A stretch of DNA of 39,415 bases. Origin: Streptomyces sp. (GTDB taxonomy: Bacteria; Actinomycetota; Actinomycetes; Streptomycetales; Streptomycetaceae). Location: NCBI GenBank assembly GCA_013362785.1, contig JABFVM010000336.1, positions 1 through 39,415 of the forward strand, read 5' to 3'. Positions 32,092-39,415 of the stretch are shown here, piece after piece. The notes beneath the pieces are model-generated. The model saw nothing but the letters and a program-made list of their open reading frames with translations, was not told where the DNA came from and did not search any database. The translations under genes were made by a program, and so were the position numbers. Position 1 is the stretch's first letter; each line of letters opens with the position of its first letter.

Positions 32092-33096
32092 ATGACAGTC
32101 GCCATCGACCGCGCGACCGGCAAGCGCCACGGAGACCGCCCGCCGCGGCCCGGACTGGGCACGCGCCTGAAGCACGGCTACCAGAAGCACTGGTACGCCT
32201 ACGCGATGATCGCCCCGGTGGTGATCGTCCTCGGCGTCCTCGTGCTCTATCCCCTGGTGTACGGCTTCTATCTCACCCTCACCGACGCCAACAGCCTCAA
32301 CAGCGCCCGCACCATCGGCGTCAACGAGATCGAGGCCACCTACAAGTTCATCGGCTTCGACAACTACGCCGACATCCTGTGGGGCGACACGGCGTACGAC
32401 CGCTTCTGGTCGCACTTCATCTGGACGATCTTCTGGACGGCGGCCTGCGTCACCCTCCACTACACGATCGGCCTGGGCCTGGCCCTGCTGCTCAACCAGA
32501 AGCTGCGCGGGCGCACCCTGTACCGGCTGATCCTGATCCTGCCGTGGGCCGTGCCGACCTTCGTCACCGTCTTCGGGTGGCGGTTCATGCTCGCCGACGG
32601 CGGCATCATCAACTCGTTCCTGGAGACACTCCACCTGCCGACACCGCTGTGGCTGGAGGACACCTTCTGGCAGCGGTTCGCCGCGATCATGGTCAACACC
32701 TGGTGCGGTGTGCCGTTCATGATGCTGTCGCTGCTGGGCGGACTGCAGTCCATCGACTCCTCGCTGTACGAGGCGGCCGAGATGGACGGCGCGACCAAGT
32801 GGCAGCAGTTCCGGTACGTCACCCTGCCGGGCCTGAGGTCCGTCAGCTCCACCGTCGTACTCCTCGGCATCATCTGGACCTTCAACCAGTTCGCCATCAT
32901 CTTCCTGCTGTTCGGCGACACCGCCCCCGACGCCCAGATCCTGGTCACCTGGGCCTACTACCTCGGCTTCGGACAGCAACCGCGCGACTTCGCGCAGTCG
33001 GCCGCCTACGGCATGCTGCTGCTGGCCATCCTCGTCGTCTTCACCTCCTTCTACCGCCGCTGGCTGAACCGCAATGACCAGCAGCTCGCGATCTGA
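32092..33096 (+). CDS. malF: Maltose/maltodextrin ABC importer permease MalF
   Basis: This encodes 334 residues, shorter than E. coli MalF because it lacks the large periplasmic P2 loop. Six or more membrane helices are visible, starting with MIAPVVIVLGVLVLYPLVYGFYL. The EAA loop that contacts the ATPase reads EAAEMDGATKWQQFRYVTLPGL (about 225-246). GAAGG precedes the ATG by about 10 nt. It forms the membrane channel with MalG and is energised by an ATPase (MsiK type) from elsewhere. It lies 109 nt downstream of malE after a hairpin and 13 nt before malG. Confidence 0.96.
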   Translation: MTVAIDRATGKRHGDRPPRPGLGTRLKHGYQKHWYAYAMIAPVVIVLGVLVLYPLVYGFYLTLTDANSLNSARTIGVNEIEATYKFIGFDNYADILWGDTAYDRFWSHFIWTIFWTAACVTLHYTIGLGLALLLNQKLRGRTLYRLILILPWAVPTFVTVFGWRFMLADGGIINSFLETLHLPTPLWLEDTFWQRFAAIMVNTWCGVPFMMLSLLGGLQSIDSSLYEAAEMDGATKWQQFRYVTLPGLRSVSSTVVLLGIIWTFNQFAIIFLLFGDTAPDAQILVTWAYYLGFGQQPRDFAQSAAYGMLLLAILVVFTSFYRRWLNRNDQQLAI

Positions 33097-33109
33097 GGCA
33101 GGAGTCCCC

Positions 33110-34009
33110 ATGAGTACGACCACTGTTGAGACCCCGGCGACAAAGCAGGACTCCGTGACCACTGCCACCCCGCGCAAGGTGCGCCGCCGCGGCCTCGGCG
33201 CCTCCCTGACCTCCCACGGCATCCTGATCGTGGCGAGCCTGATCGCGCTCTTCCCCGTCGGCTGGCTGGTCTTCCTGTCCCTCGGCCCGGACAAGGACGA
33301 CTATCTCCACCCGGGCGGCATCTGGAAGAAGATGACGCTGGACAACTACACGTTCGTCCTTCAGGAGACGAAGTTCCTCGACTGGCTGACCAGCACGCTC
33401 ATCGTCACGCTGGGCACCACGCTCATCGGCGTCACCATCGCCGCCACGACCGGGTACGCGGTCTCGCGGATGCGCTTCCCGGGCTACAAGAAGTTCATGT
33501 GGGTGCTGCTCGTGACCCAGATGTTCCCGGTGGCCGTCCTCATGGTGCCGATGTACCAGATCCTTTCCGAGTTTCAGCTCATCGACACCTACCTCGGTCT
33601 CATCCTCGTCTACTGCTCGACGATCGTGCCGTACTGCGCCTGGCTGATGAAGGGCTACTTCGACACGATCCCGTTCGAGATCGACGAGGCGGGACGCGTC
33701 GACGGACTGAGCCCCTTCGGCACCTTCGCGCGACTGATCCTGCCGCTCGCCAAGCCGGGCCTCGCGGTCGCCGCGTTCTACAGCTTCCTCACGGCCTTCG
33801 GCGAGGTCGCGTTCGCGTCGACGTTCATGCTGTCCGACACGAAGTACACGTTCGCGGTCGGACTGCAGACGTTCGTGAGTGAGCACGACGCCCAGCGGAA
33901 CCTGATGGCCGCGACGGCGGTGCTGATCGCCATACCGGTCTCCGCCTTCTTCTACTTCGTCCAGAAGAACCTGGTCACCGGCCTCACGGCAGGCGGCACG
34001 AAGGGCTGA
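33110..34009 (+). CDS. malG: Maltose/maltodextrin ABC importer permease MalG
   Basis: This encodes 299 residues with six membrane helices and the family EAA motif in a slightly degenerate form, EIDEAGRVDGLSPFGTFARLILPLAKPGL (about 191-219), typical of MalG-like proteins. The cytoplasmic N-terminus is Thr-rich and hydrophilic (1-30). AGGAG is 5 nt before the ATG at 33110; an upstream in-frame ATG at 33074 overlaps malF and is rejected. Coupled closely to malF, it pairs with it to form the translocation pore. The gene is followed by a large hairpin and then aglA. Confidence 0.96.
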   Translation: MSTTTVETPATKQDSVTTATPRKVRRRGLGASLTSHGILIVASLIALFPVGWLVFLSLGPDKDDYLHPGGIWKKMTLDNYTFVLQETKFLDWLTSTLIVTLGTTLIGVTIAATTGYAVSRMRFPGYKKFMWVLLVTQMFPVAVLMVPMYQILSEFQLIDTYLGLILVYCSTIVPYCAWLMKGYFDTIPFEIDEAGRVDGLSPFGTFARLILPLAKPGLAVAAFYSFLTAFGEVAFASTFMLSDTKYTFAVGLQTFVSEHDAQRNLMAATAVLIAIPVSAFFYFVQKNLVTGLTAGGTKG

Positions 34010-34029
34010 GCCGCACGCTCCCCGAAACC

Positions 34030-34079
34030 CGAGACGGTCGCGGTGTCCATCCGACCCCGCTGTCACCGCGGCCGTCTCG
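34030..34079 (+). terminator. 16-bp hairpin between malG and aglA
   Basis: CGAGACGGTCGCGGTG (34030-34045) pairs with its complement at 34064-34079 apart from one G-U pair, around an 18-nt loop. It could partly end transcription of malEFG, or protect it, before aglA. Confidence 0.72.
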
Positions 34080-34136
34080 TCATCACCGTTGAAACGCACA
34101 CCTGACCCCATGACCCCGTTACGTACCAAGGACGCC

Positions 34137-35798
34137 ATGAGCCAGCAGCACTCCGCCATCGCCCCGGCCCCGACCCCCGCCAAAGCCAAGCGCGGCGACT
34201 GGTGGCGGGACGCGGTGATCTACCAGGTCTATCCGCGCAGCTTCGCCGACAGCAACGGCGACGGCATGGGTGATCTGGAAGGCGTACGCTCCCGTCTCCC
34301 GTATCTGCGCGACCTCGGCGTGGACGCCGTGTGGCTCAGCCCCTTCTACGCCTCCCCGCAGGCCGACGCCGGCTACGACGTCGCCGACTACCGGGCCGTC
34401 GACCCGATGTTCGGCAACCTGCTCGACGCGGACGCGCTGATCCGCGACGCGCGCGAGCTGGGCCTGCGGATCATCGTCGACCTGGTGCCCAACCACTCCT
34501 CCGACCAGCACGAGTGGTTCAAGCGGGCGATCGCCGAGGGACCGGGCTCCCCGCTGCGCGACCGCTACCACTTCCGTCCCGGCAAGGGCGCGAACGGTGA
34601 ACTGCCGCCCAACGACTGGGAGTCCATCTTCGGCGGCCCGGCGTGGACGCGGGTCGCCGACGGGGAGTGGTATCTGCACCTCTTCGCACCCGAGCAGCCC
34701 GACTTCAACTGGGAACACCCGGCGGTGGGCGACGAGTTCCGCTCCATCCTCCGGTTCTGGCTGGACATGGGCGTCGACGGCTTCCGTATCGACGTCGCGC
34801 ACGGCCTGGTGAAGGCGGAGGGGCTGCCGGACCTCGGATCCCACGAGCAGCTCAAGCTGCTGGGCAACGATGTCATGCCGTTCTTCGACCAGGACGGTGT
34901 GCACGCGATCTACCGCCAGTGGCGCACGATCCTCGACGAGTACGCGGGCGAGCGGATCTTCGTCGCCGAGGCGTGGACGCCGACCGTCGAGCGCACCGCG
35001 AACTACGTCCGCCCCGACGAGCTGCACCAGGCGTTCAACTTCCAGTACCTGGGCACGGACTGGGACGCGCAGGAGCTCCGCGAGGTCATCGACCGCACCC
35101 TGGAGGCGATGCGCCCCGTCGGCGCCCCCGCCACCTGGGTGCTCTCCAACCACGACGTCACCCGCCACGCGACGCGCTTCGCCAACCCGCCGGGCCTCGG
35201 CACCCAGATCCGCACGGCGGGCGACCGCGAGCTGGGCCTGCGCCGAGCCCGCGCGGCGACCCTGCTGATGCTGGCCCTGCCCGGTTCGGCGTACGTCTAC
35301 CAGGGCGAGGAGCTCGGCCTGCCGGACGTCGTCGACCTGCCCGACGAGGTCCGCCAGGACCCGGCGTACTTCCGCGGCGCCGGCCAGGACGGCTTCCGCG
35401 ACGGCTGCCGGGTGCCGATCCCGTGGACCCGCACCGGATCGTCGTACGGCTTCGGCAGCGGGGGCAGCTGGCTGCCGCAGCCGGCGTCCTGGGGTGAGCT
35501 GAGCGTCGAGGCCCAGACCGGCGTCGCCGACTCGACCCTGGAGCTCTACCGCGCCGCCTTCGCGGCCCGCCGCCGCCACCCCGACCTCGGGGCCGGCGAC
35601 GAGGTGGAGTGGCTGCGCGCACCCGAGGGCGTCCTGGCCTTCCGGCGCGGCGAGTTCGTCTGCGTGACGAACACGACCGGCGAGTCCGTCACCCTCCCCG
35701 CCCACGGCCGCACGCTGCTGACCAGCGACGAGATCACCGAGGCGGACGGCGAGGCGAAGGTCCCGTCGGACACCACGGTGTGGTGGACGACGGCCTGA
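34137..35798 (+). CDS. aglA: Cytoplasmic alpha-glucosidase (GH13)
   Basis: AglA hydrolyses imported maltose and maltodextrins to glucose inside the cell. The 553-residue protein has no signal peptide and the GH13 regions in order: I, DLVPNH (115-120); II, GFRIDVAHG with nucleophile Asp219; III, FVAEAW with acid/base Glu278; IV, LSNHDVTRH with Asp340. The start YQVYPRSFADSNGDGMGDLEGV matches the oligo-1,6-glucosidase/alpha-glucosidase group. I chose the ATG at 34137 behind AAGGA; in-frame ATGs at 34089 and 34110 are alternatives. It is last in the mal gene group and is probably co-expressed with malEFG. Confidence 0.94.
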   Translation: MSQQHSAIAPAPTPAKAKRGDWWRDAVIYQVYPRSFADSNGDGMGDLEGVRSRLPYLRDLGVDAVWLSPFYASPQADAGYDVADYRAVDPMFGNLLDADALIRDARELGLRIIVDLVPNHSSDQHEWFKRAIAEGPGSPLRDRYHFRPGKGANGELPPNDWESIFGGPAWTRVADGEWYLHLFAPEQPDFNWEHPAVGDEFRSILRFWLDMGVDGFRIDVAHGLVKAEGLPDLGSHEQLKLLGNDVMPFFDQDGVHAIYRQWRTILDEYAGERIFVAEAWTPTVERTANYVRPDELHQAFNFQYLGTDWDAQELREVIDRTLEAMRPVGAPATWVLSNHDVTRHATRFANPPGLGTQIRTAGDRELGLRRARAATLLMLALPGSAYVYQGEELGLPDVVDLPDEVRQDPAYFRGAGQDGFRDGCRVPIPWTRTGSSYGFGSGGSWLPQPASWGELSVEAQTGVADSTLELYRAAFAARRRHPDLGAGDEVEWLRAPEGVLAFRRGEFVCVTNTTGESVTLPAHGRTLLTSDEITEADGEAKVPSDTTVWWTTA

Positions 35799-35807
35799 CC
35801 GACCACA

Positions 35808-35843
35808 CCTGTGGCCCCCCACCGCACGGTGGGGGGCCACAGG
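35808..35843. terminator. 16-bp bidirectional terminator between aglA and the CBM20 amylase gene
   Basis: CCTGTGGCCCCCCACC (35808-35823) pairs perfectly with its complement at 35828-35843 around a 4-nt GCAC loop. It lies between two convergent genes, 10 nt after the aglA stop and 17 nt before the end of the amylase gene. Confidence 0.9.
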
Positions 35844-35859
35844 CCGTTGTGCGGATCGG

Positions 35860-37926
35860 CTACTTCCAGCTGTCCGTCGAGGTGTAGCCGCTCGACGTCC
35901 CCGTCGTGTACGACCGGTTCGTGCCCGATTCCCAGGTGACCTTCCCGGAGCTGTCCTTCTTGAGGTACTTGTACTCGAAGGCCGTGCTCCTGGGGACGAT
36001 CACCGACCTGCTCCAGGCCGGGTACGCCGCCGAGGACAGGGGGATCGCGTCGGCCGTGTTCCAGGAGCCGAGGGAGGGGATGGAGCCGACGACGTAGACG
36101 TTCGCGCCCCAGTCGGTCGTGGCGGTGACGTTGAAGGTGACGTCGGTGGCGCCCGCGTTCGCCAGGTTCCAGGAGTTGTTCAGGGCGATCGCCGAAGTCG
36201 TCGTGGTGGCCGCCCTGTTGGCGTTGGACTCCCAGGTCACGCTCCCGGAAGCGTTCTTCTTGAGGTACTTGTACTCGAACGACGTGTTGACCGGCACGCT
36301 CGCCGTCCCCGACCAGACCGGGTAGCCCGACGACGACAGCTTCACCGCCTTCGACGTGTCCCAGCCGCCCAGCGCCGCGATCGAACCGACCACATAGACG
36401 TCCTGGCCGGTCGTGGTGGGCGCGTATGCGTTGAAGGTCGCCGTCACCGTGGAGGTGCCGTCGTCCGGGTCCTCGCAGGTGTCGCAGGGCCTGAACGCAC
36501 CGTCGTAGAAGGCGATCGCGCTCTTCGCGGGGATCGTCAGACTCGCGTTGCCGCCGGACACCGTCACCGTCGTCGCGCCGTTGTCGATGACGTTCGCGTA
36601 GGTGCCGTCGGCCATCCCGGTCGCGAAGGTGTACGTCGCCGCCGACGAGCCGTTGTTCAGCGCGACGTAGCCCGCCGTGCCCCGCCCGAAGCCGATGACG
36701 CTCGACGACTTCGTCGCCCAGTTGGCCACCGCCTGTGAGCCCACCGCGTTGTGCCACTTCACCATGCCGGTGACGGCGGTGTCGCGCTGCAGGCAGTACC
36801 AGCCGTTGGAGCAGTTCGTGTCCGTCACGAAGCCGCCAGAGTTCGGCGGCGCCTGGTCGGAGGAGGAGAACTCGAAGCCCGAGTACACCGTCGGCGTCGA
36901 CCACTTGTAGGCCAGCTGGAAGACGTTGGCGAGACGGTAGGTGTCGCCGTCCTTGTAGCTCATGTGCAGGCCGTTGCGCTCGGTGTCGTGGTTGGTCACG
37001 AAGGACACCGAGTTCGCCGGGGCCAGCACGCCCGAGGACGGCAGCGACTCCAGGTCGCTCACATTGCCCTGGAACGCCGACTTCACCCGGCTCGCGTACG
37101 TGAAGTCCAGCACGTCACCGGAGGCGTAGTAGTCGGAGGCCGCCGGTGTCGAACCCGGATACACCTCCTGGAAGACGTACGGCTGCGCACCCGACGTCGT
37201 GCTGTTCAGCTTCGCCCGGATCGCGTTCAGGTCGGCGACCGGCATGTGCTTGGCCGCGTCGACACGGAAACCGTCGACCCCCAGCGCGATCTGCTTGTTC
37301 AGATACGCCGCGATGCCCGAGCGGACGTCGTCGTCCTCCGTCTCCAGGTCGGGCAGGCCCAGCAGCTCGCAGTTCTGGATCTCGGAGAGGTTCGACCAGT
37401 CGTCGATGATCAGGTCGGAGTCGTTGCACTCCGCCGACGTGTGGTAGTCGTCCGGGTCCCAGTCGGGGGTGTCGTACTTGTTGGTGATCGTCGTGCCGTG
37501 GTAGCCGGTGCCGGTCTGCGCGGCCGTGTGGTTGATCACCGCGTCCGTGTATACCTTCACGCCCGCGGCATGGCAGGCGGTCACCATCGAGGCGAACTGC
37601 GCCGCCGTCCCGAAGCGGCCGTTCAGGTCGTAGGAGTACGGCTGGTAGACGTCCCACCAGTAGTAGTTGGTCTGCTTCAGCGACTCGGACGGCGGCGCGA
37701 CCCACACCGCGCCGTAGCCGTTCGGGCCGAGCACGTTCGTGCACTCGGCGGCGACCGAGTCCCAGTTGTAGGACCAGAGGTTGGCGATCACATCACCCGA
37801 GGTCGTGGCGTCCGCCTGCGCGGGAGTGGCGGGCAGGGCGACGGCCCCTGCGAGGGCGAGGGCGCCGGCCGCCACGGCAGTCACGGTGCGGCGCAGGACA
37901 CCAGGGGGGCGGGGTCTCATGGGCAT
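35860..37926 (-). CDS. Secreted alpha-amylase (GH13) with two tandem CBM20 starch-binding domains
   Basis: This encodes 688 residues. A signal peptide ends near AQA-DA (38-40). The GH13 core has DAVINH (128-133), GFRVDAAKH with nucleophile Asp223, FQEVYPG with Glu254, and VTNHDTERN with Asp314, followed by a beta-sandwich domain C (about 405-475). A short Cys/acidic linker leads to two CBM20 modules, about 492-588 and 594-688, both with YVVGSI...LG.W, FEYKYLKK and VTWES. By hand they match at about 60% of 70 core positions. GGAG is 6 nt before the ATG at 37926. The enzyme liquefies extracellular starch that feeds MalEFG. The frame is open to 38295 but upstream sequence is intergenic. Confidence 0.95.
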   Translation of the reverse strand: MPMRPRPPGVLRRTVTAVAAGALALAGAVALPATPAQADATTSGDVIANLWSYNWDSVAAECTNVLGPNGYGAVWVAPPSESLKQTNYYWWDVYQPYSYDLNGRFGTAAQFASMVTACHAAGVKVYTDAVINHTAAQTGTGYHGTTITNKYDTPDWDPDDYHTSAECNDSDLIIDDWSNLSEIQNCELLGLPDLETEDDDVRSGIAAYLNKQIALGVDGFRVDAAKHMPVADLNAIRAKLNSTTSGAQPYVFQEVYPGSTPAASDYYASGDVLDFTYASRVKSAFQGNVSDLESLPSSGVLAPANSVSFVTNHDTERNGLHMSYKDGDTYRLANVFQLAYKWSTPTVYSGFEFSSSDQAPPNSGGFVTDTNCSNGWYCLQRDTAVTGMVKWHNAVGSQAVANWATKSSSVIGFGRGTAGYVALNNGSSAATYTFATGMADGTYANVIDNGATTVTVSGGNASLTIPAKSAIAFYDGAFRPCDTCEDPDDGTSTVTATFNAYAPTTTGQDVYVVGSIAALGGWDTSKAVKLSSSGYPVWSGTASVPVNTSFEYKYLKKNASGSVTWESNANRAATTTTSAIALNNSWNLANAGATDVTFNVTATTDWGANVYVVGSIPSLGSWNTADAIPLSSAAYPAWSRSVIVPRSTAFEYKYLKKDSSGKVTWESGTNRSYTTGTSSGYTSTDSWK

Positions 37927-37988
37927 GTGCGGCTCCGTATGCGATTGTTCGGGATATCGACCAGAGGTCAGGGATTCAACAACTCGTG

Positions 37989-38018
37989 AGCGTGGGGGAG
38001 TTGGTAAGGGCACGTCAA
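37989..38018 (-). promoter_or_regulatory. Candidate promoter of the CBM20 amylase gene
   Basis: On the minus strand TTGACG (complement of 38013-38018) and CACGCT (complement of 37989-37994) are separated by 18 nt. This gives a leader of about 55-60 nt before the ATG at 37926. It is a good -35 with a weaker -10. Confidence 0.5.
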
Positions 38019-38035
38019 GGTTGTCGGTGAAACTT

Positions 38036-38091
38036 CTTGCTATGAATTTCAACCCTCTTGCTGTAAACCTTTCGTTAGCGGTACGTTCACG
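38036..38091 (+). promoter_or_regulatory. Candidate promoter and MalR-like elements of the second amylase gene
   Basis: CTTGCTA (38036-38042) and CTTGCTG (38057-38063) are spaced exactly 21 bp, two helical turns. The second overlaps a -35 TTGCTG, followed by an 18-nt spacer and TACGTT (38082-38087). The decamer TACGTTCACG (38082-38091) also occurs before malE at 30586-30595. Confidence 0.5.
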
Positions 38092-38168
38092 GCCGGCGCC
38101 CGGCAACGAAGCCGCGCCGCGGCGCAGGGGGGATCCGAACTGAGCCGCTCTCGCAAGGAGTTCAGCCT

Positions 38169-39415
38169 GTGATATCGACACGCTCGGCGCCCCCGAAGCG
38201 CCACAGGAAGCGACGCAGTACCGCCCTCGCGGCCACGGTGACCGCGTTCGCCGCAGCGGGCGCCGCGGCCCTGTGGGCCCCCGGCGGCACGGCATCCGCC
38301 GCTCCGCCCGGCACCAAGGACGTCACCGCGGTGATGTTCGAGTGGAACTTCGCCTCGGTCGCCAAGGAGTGCACCAACACCCTCGGCCCCGCCGGCTACG
38401 GCTATGTCCAGGTCTCCCCGCCCGCCGAGCACATCCAGGGCTCCCAGTGGTGGACCTCGTACCAGCCGGTCAGCTACAAGATCGCCGGTCGCCTCGGCGA
38501 CGCCACCGCCTTCAAGAACATGATCGACACCTGTCATGCCGCGGGCGTGAAGGTCGTCGCCGACACCGTCATCAACCACATGTCCGCGGGCAGCGGCACC
38601 GGCACCGGCGGCTCGTCGTACACCAAGTACAACTACCCCGGCCTGTACTCCTCGGCCGACATGAACGACTGCACGGCGAGCATCAGCGACTACACCAACC
38701 GCACCAACGTCCAGAACTGCGAACTCGTCGGCCTCGCCGACCTGGACACGGGTGAGGAATACGTCCGCTCCGCCATCGCCGGCTACATGAACAGCCTTCT
38801 GGGCTACGGAGTCGACGGTTTCCGCGTCGACGCGGCCAAGCACATCCCGGCGGCCGACCTCGCCAACATCAAGTCGCGCCTGAGCAATCCCTCCGTGTAC
38901 TGGAAGCAGGAGGTCATCTACGGCAGCGGCGAGGCCGTCCAGCCCACCGAGTACACGGGCAACGGCGACGTCCAGGAGTTCCGCTACGCCTACGACCTCA
39001 AGCGGGTCTTTAATAACGAGAACCTCGCCTACCTGAAGAACTACGGCGAGGGCTGGGGCTACATGAGTAGCGGGGTGGCGGGCGTCTTCGTCGACAACCA
39101 CGACACCGAGCGCAACGGCAGCACCTTGAACTACAAGGACGGGGCCAATTACACCCTGGCCAACGTCTTCATGCTCGCCCACCCGTACGGCGCCCCGGAC
39201 ATCAACTCCGGCTACGAGTGGTCCGACTCGGACGCGGGACCGCCGAACGGCGGCTCCGTGACCGCCTGCTACCAGAACGGCTGGAAGTGCCAGCACGCCT
39301 GGCCGGAGATCATCCGCATGGTCGCCTTCCGCAACGCCACCCGCGGCGAGTCGGTCACCAACTGGTGGGACAACGGCGGCGACGCCATCGCCTTCGGGCG
39401 GGGCAGCAAGGGCTA
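38169..39415 (+). CDS. Secreted GH13 alpha-amylase, partial (continues beyond the window)
   Basis: The gene starts at a GTG with AAGGAG 8 nt upstream and runs off the right edge after 415 codons with no stop. An Arg/Lys-rich signal peptide (1-44) ends near ASA-AP. The GH13 regions are DTVINH (132-137), GFRVDAAKH (Asp221), KQEVIYG (Glu248) and VDNHDTERN (Asp312). Paired Cys match those in the neighbouring amylase. Its place beside aglA corresponds to the large bifunctional amylase/pullulanase that I recall at this locus in S. coelicolor, so a C-terminal pullulanase half is possible but not visible. It is divergent from, and clearly homologous to, the CBM20 amylase. Confidence 0.92.
   Translation, partial: MISTRSAPPKRHRKRRSTALAATVTAFAAAGAAALWAPGGTASAAPPGTKDVTAVMFEWNFASVAKECTNTLGPAGYGYVQVSPPAEHIQGSQWWTSYQPVSYKIAGRLGDATAFKNMIDTCHAAGVKVVADTVINHMSAGSGTGTGGSSYTKYNYPGLYSSADMNDCTASISDYTNRTNVQNCELVGLADLDTGEEYVRSAIAGYMNSLLGYGVDGFRVDAAKHIPAADLANIKSRLSNPSVYWKQEVIYGSGEAVQPTEYTGNGDVQEFRYAYDLKRVFNNENLAYLKNYGEGWGYMSSGVAGVFVDNHDTERNGSTLNYKDGANYTLANVFMLAHPYGAPDINSGYEWSDSDAGPPNGGSVTACYQNGWKCQHAWPEIIRMVAFRNATRGESVTNWWDNGGDAIAFGRGSKG

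Noticed and set aside
37927..38295. Upstream extension of the CBM20 amylase frame to 38295
   Set aside because: It would overlap the divergent amylase's start and signal peptide and place 123 non-secretory residues before a clear signal peptide.

Overview
The window is high-GC actinobacterial chromosome, almost certainly Streptomyces. Third codon positions are strongly G/C, GTG and TTG starts occur, an AfsR-type regulator is present, and the order aglA-malG-malF-malE-malR-PAP2-glnE...glnA2 (read right to left) is the one I recall around SCO2226-SCO2241 of S. coelicolor. It is a core-arm stretch with ordinary metabolic genes. I see no prophage, insertion sequence, CRISPR array, rRNA or tRNA.

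Left part (1-16.4 kb): a small membrane protein, an M50 membrane protease, a small DUF6578-like protein, a 1136-residue AfsR/SARP-type ATPase regulator, and, convergent to it, a two-gene DrrAB-type ABC exporter. Then come a DinB-like protein, panB, an MFS exporter with a downstream TetR gene, a membrane-anchored endonuclease/exonuclease/phosphatase-fold enzyme, a second MFS exporter, an MDR oxidoreductase, and a divergent MerR/SDR pair.

Middle (16.4-28.1 kb): a secreted S53 (sedolisin) peptidase, a coupled DUF3105-DUF305 pair, nsrR and hmpA (nitric-oxide sensing and detoxification), glnA2, a broken P-loop kinase gene, a PNPOx/VOC pair, and glnE (adenylylation control of glutamine synthetase).

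Right part (28.1-39.4 kb): a PAP2 membrane phosphatase followed by the maltose/maltodextrin system: malR (repressor), malEFG (ABC importer) and aglA (intracellular alpha-glucosidase). Two divergent secreted GH13 amylases close the window, one with two tandem starch-binding domains and one cut by the window edge. Together these genes degrade starch outside the cell, import maltodextrins and hydrolyse them to glucose.

The most informative extra signals are regulatory. Three TGTCGGT repeats at exact 11-bp period precede the ABC exporter, the layout SARP proteins read, and an AfsR-type gene lies next to that operon. A near-perfect 11-1-11 NsrR-type box precedes hmpA. Several promoters appear to give leaderless mRNAs with exactly 7 nt between the -10 hexamer and the start codon. 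An array of CTTGCAN elements lies between malR and malE, with related elements between the amylases.
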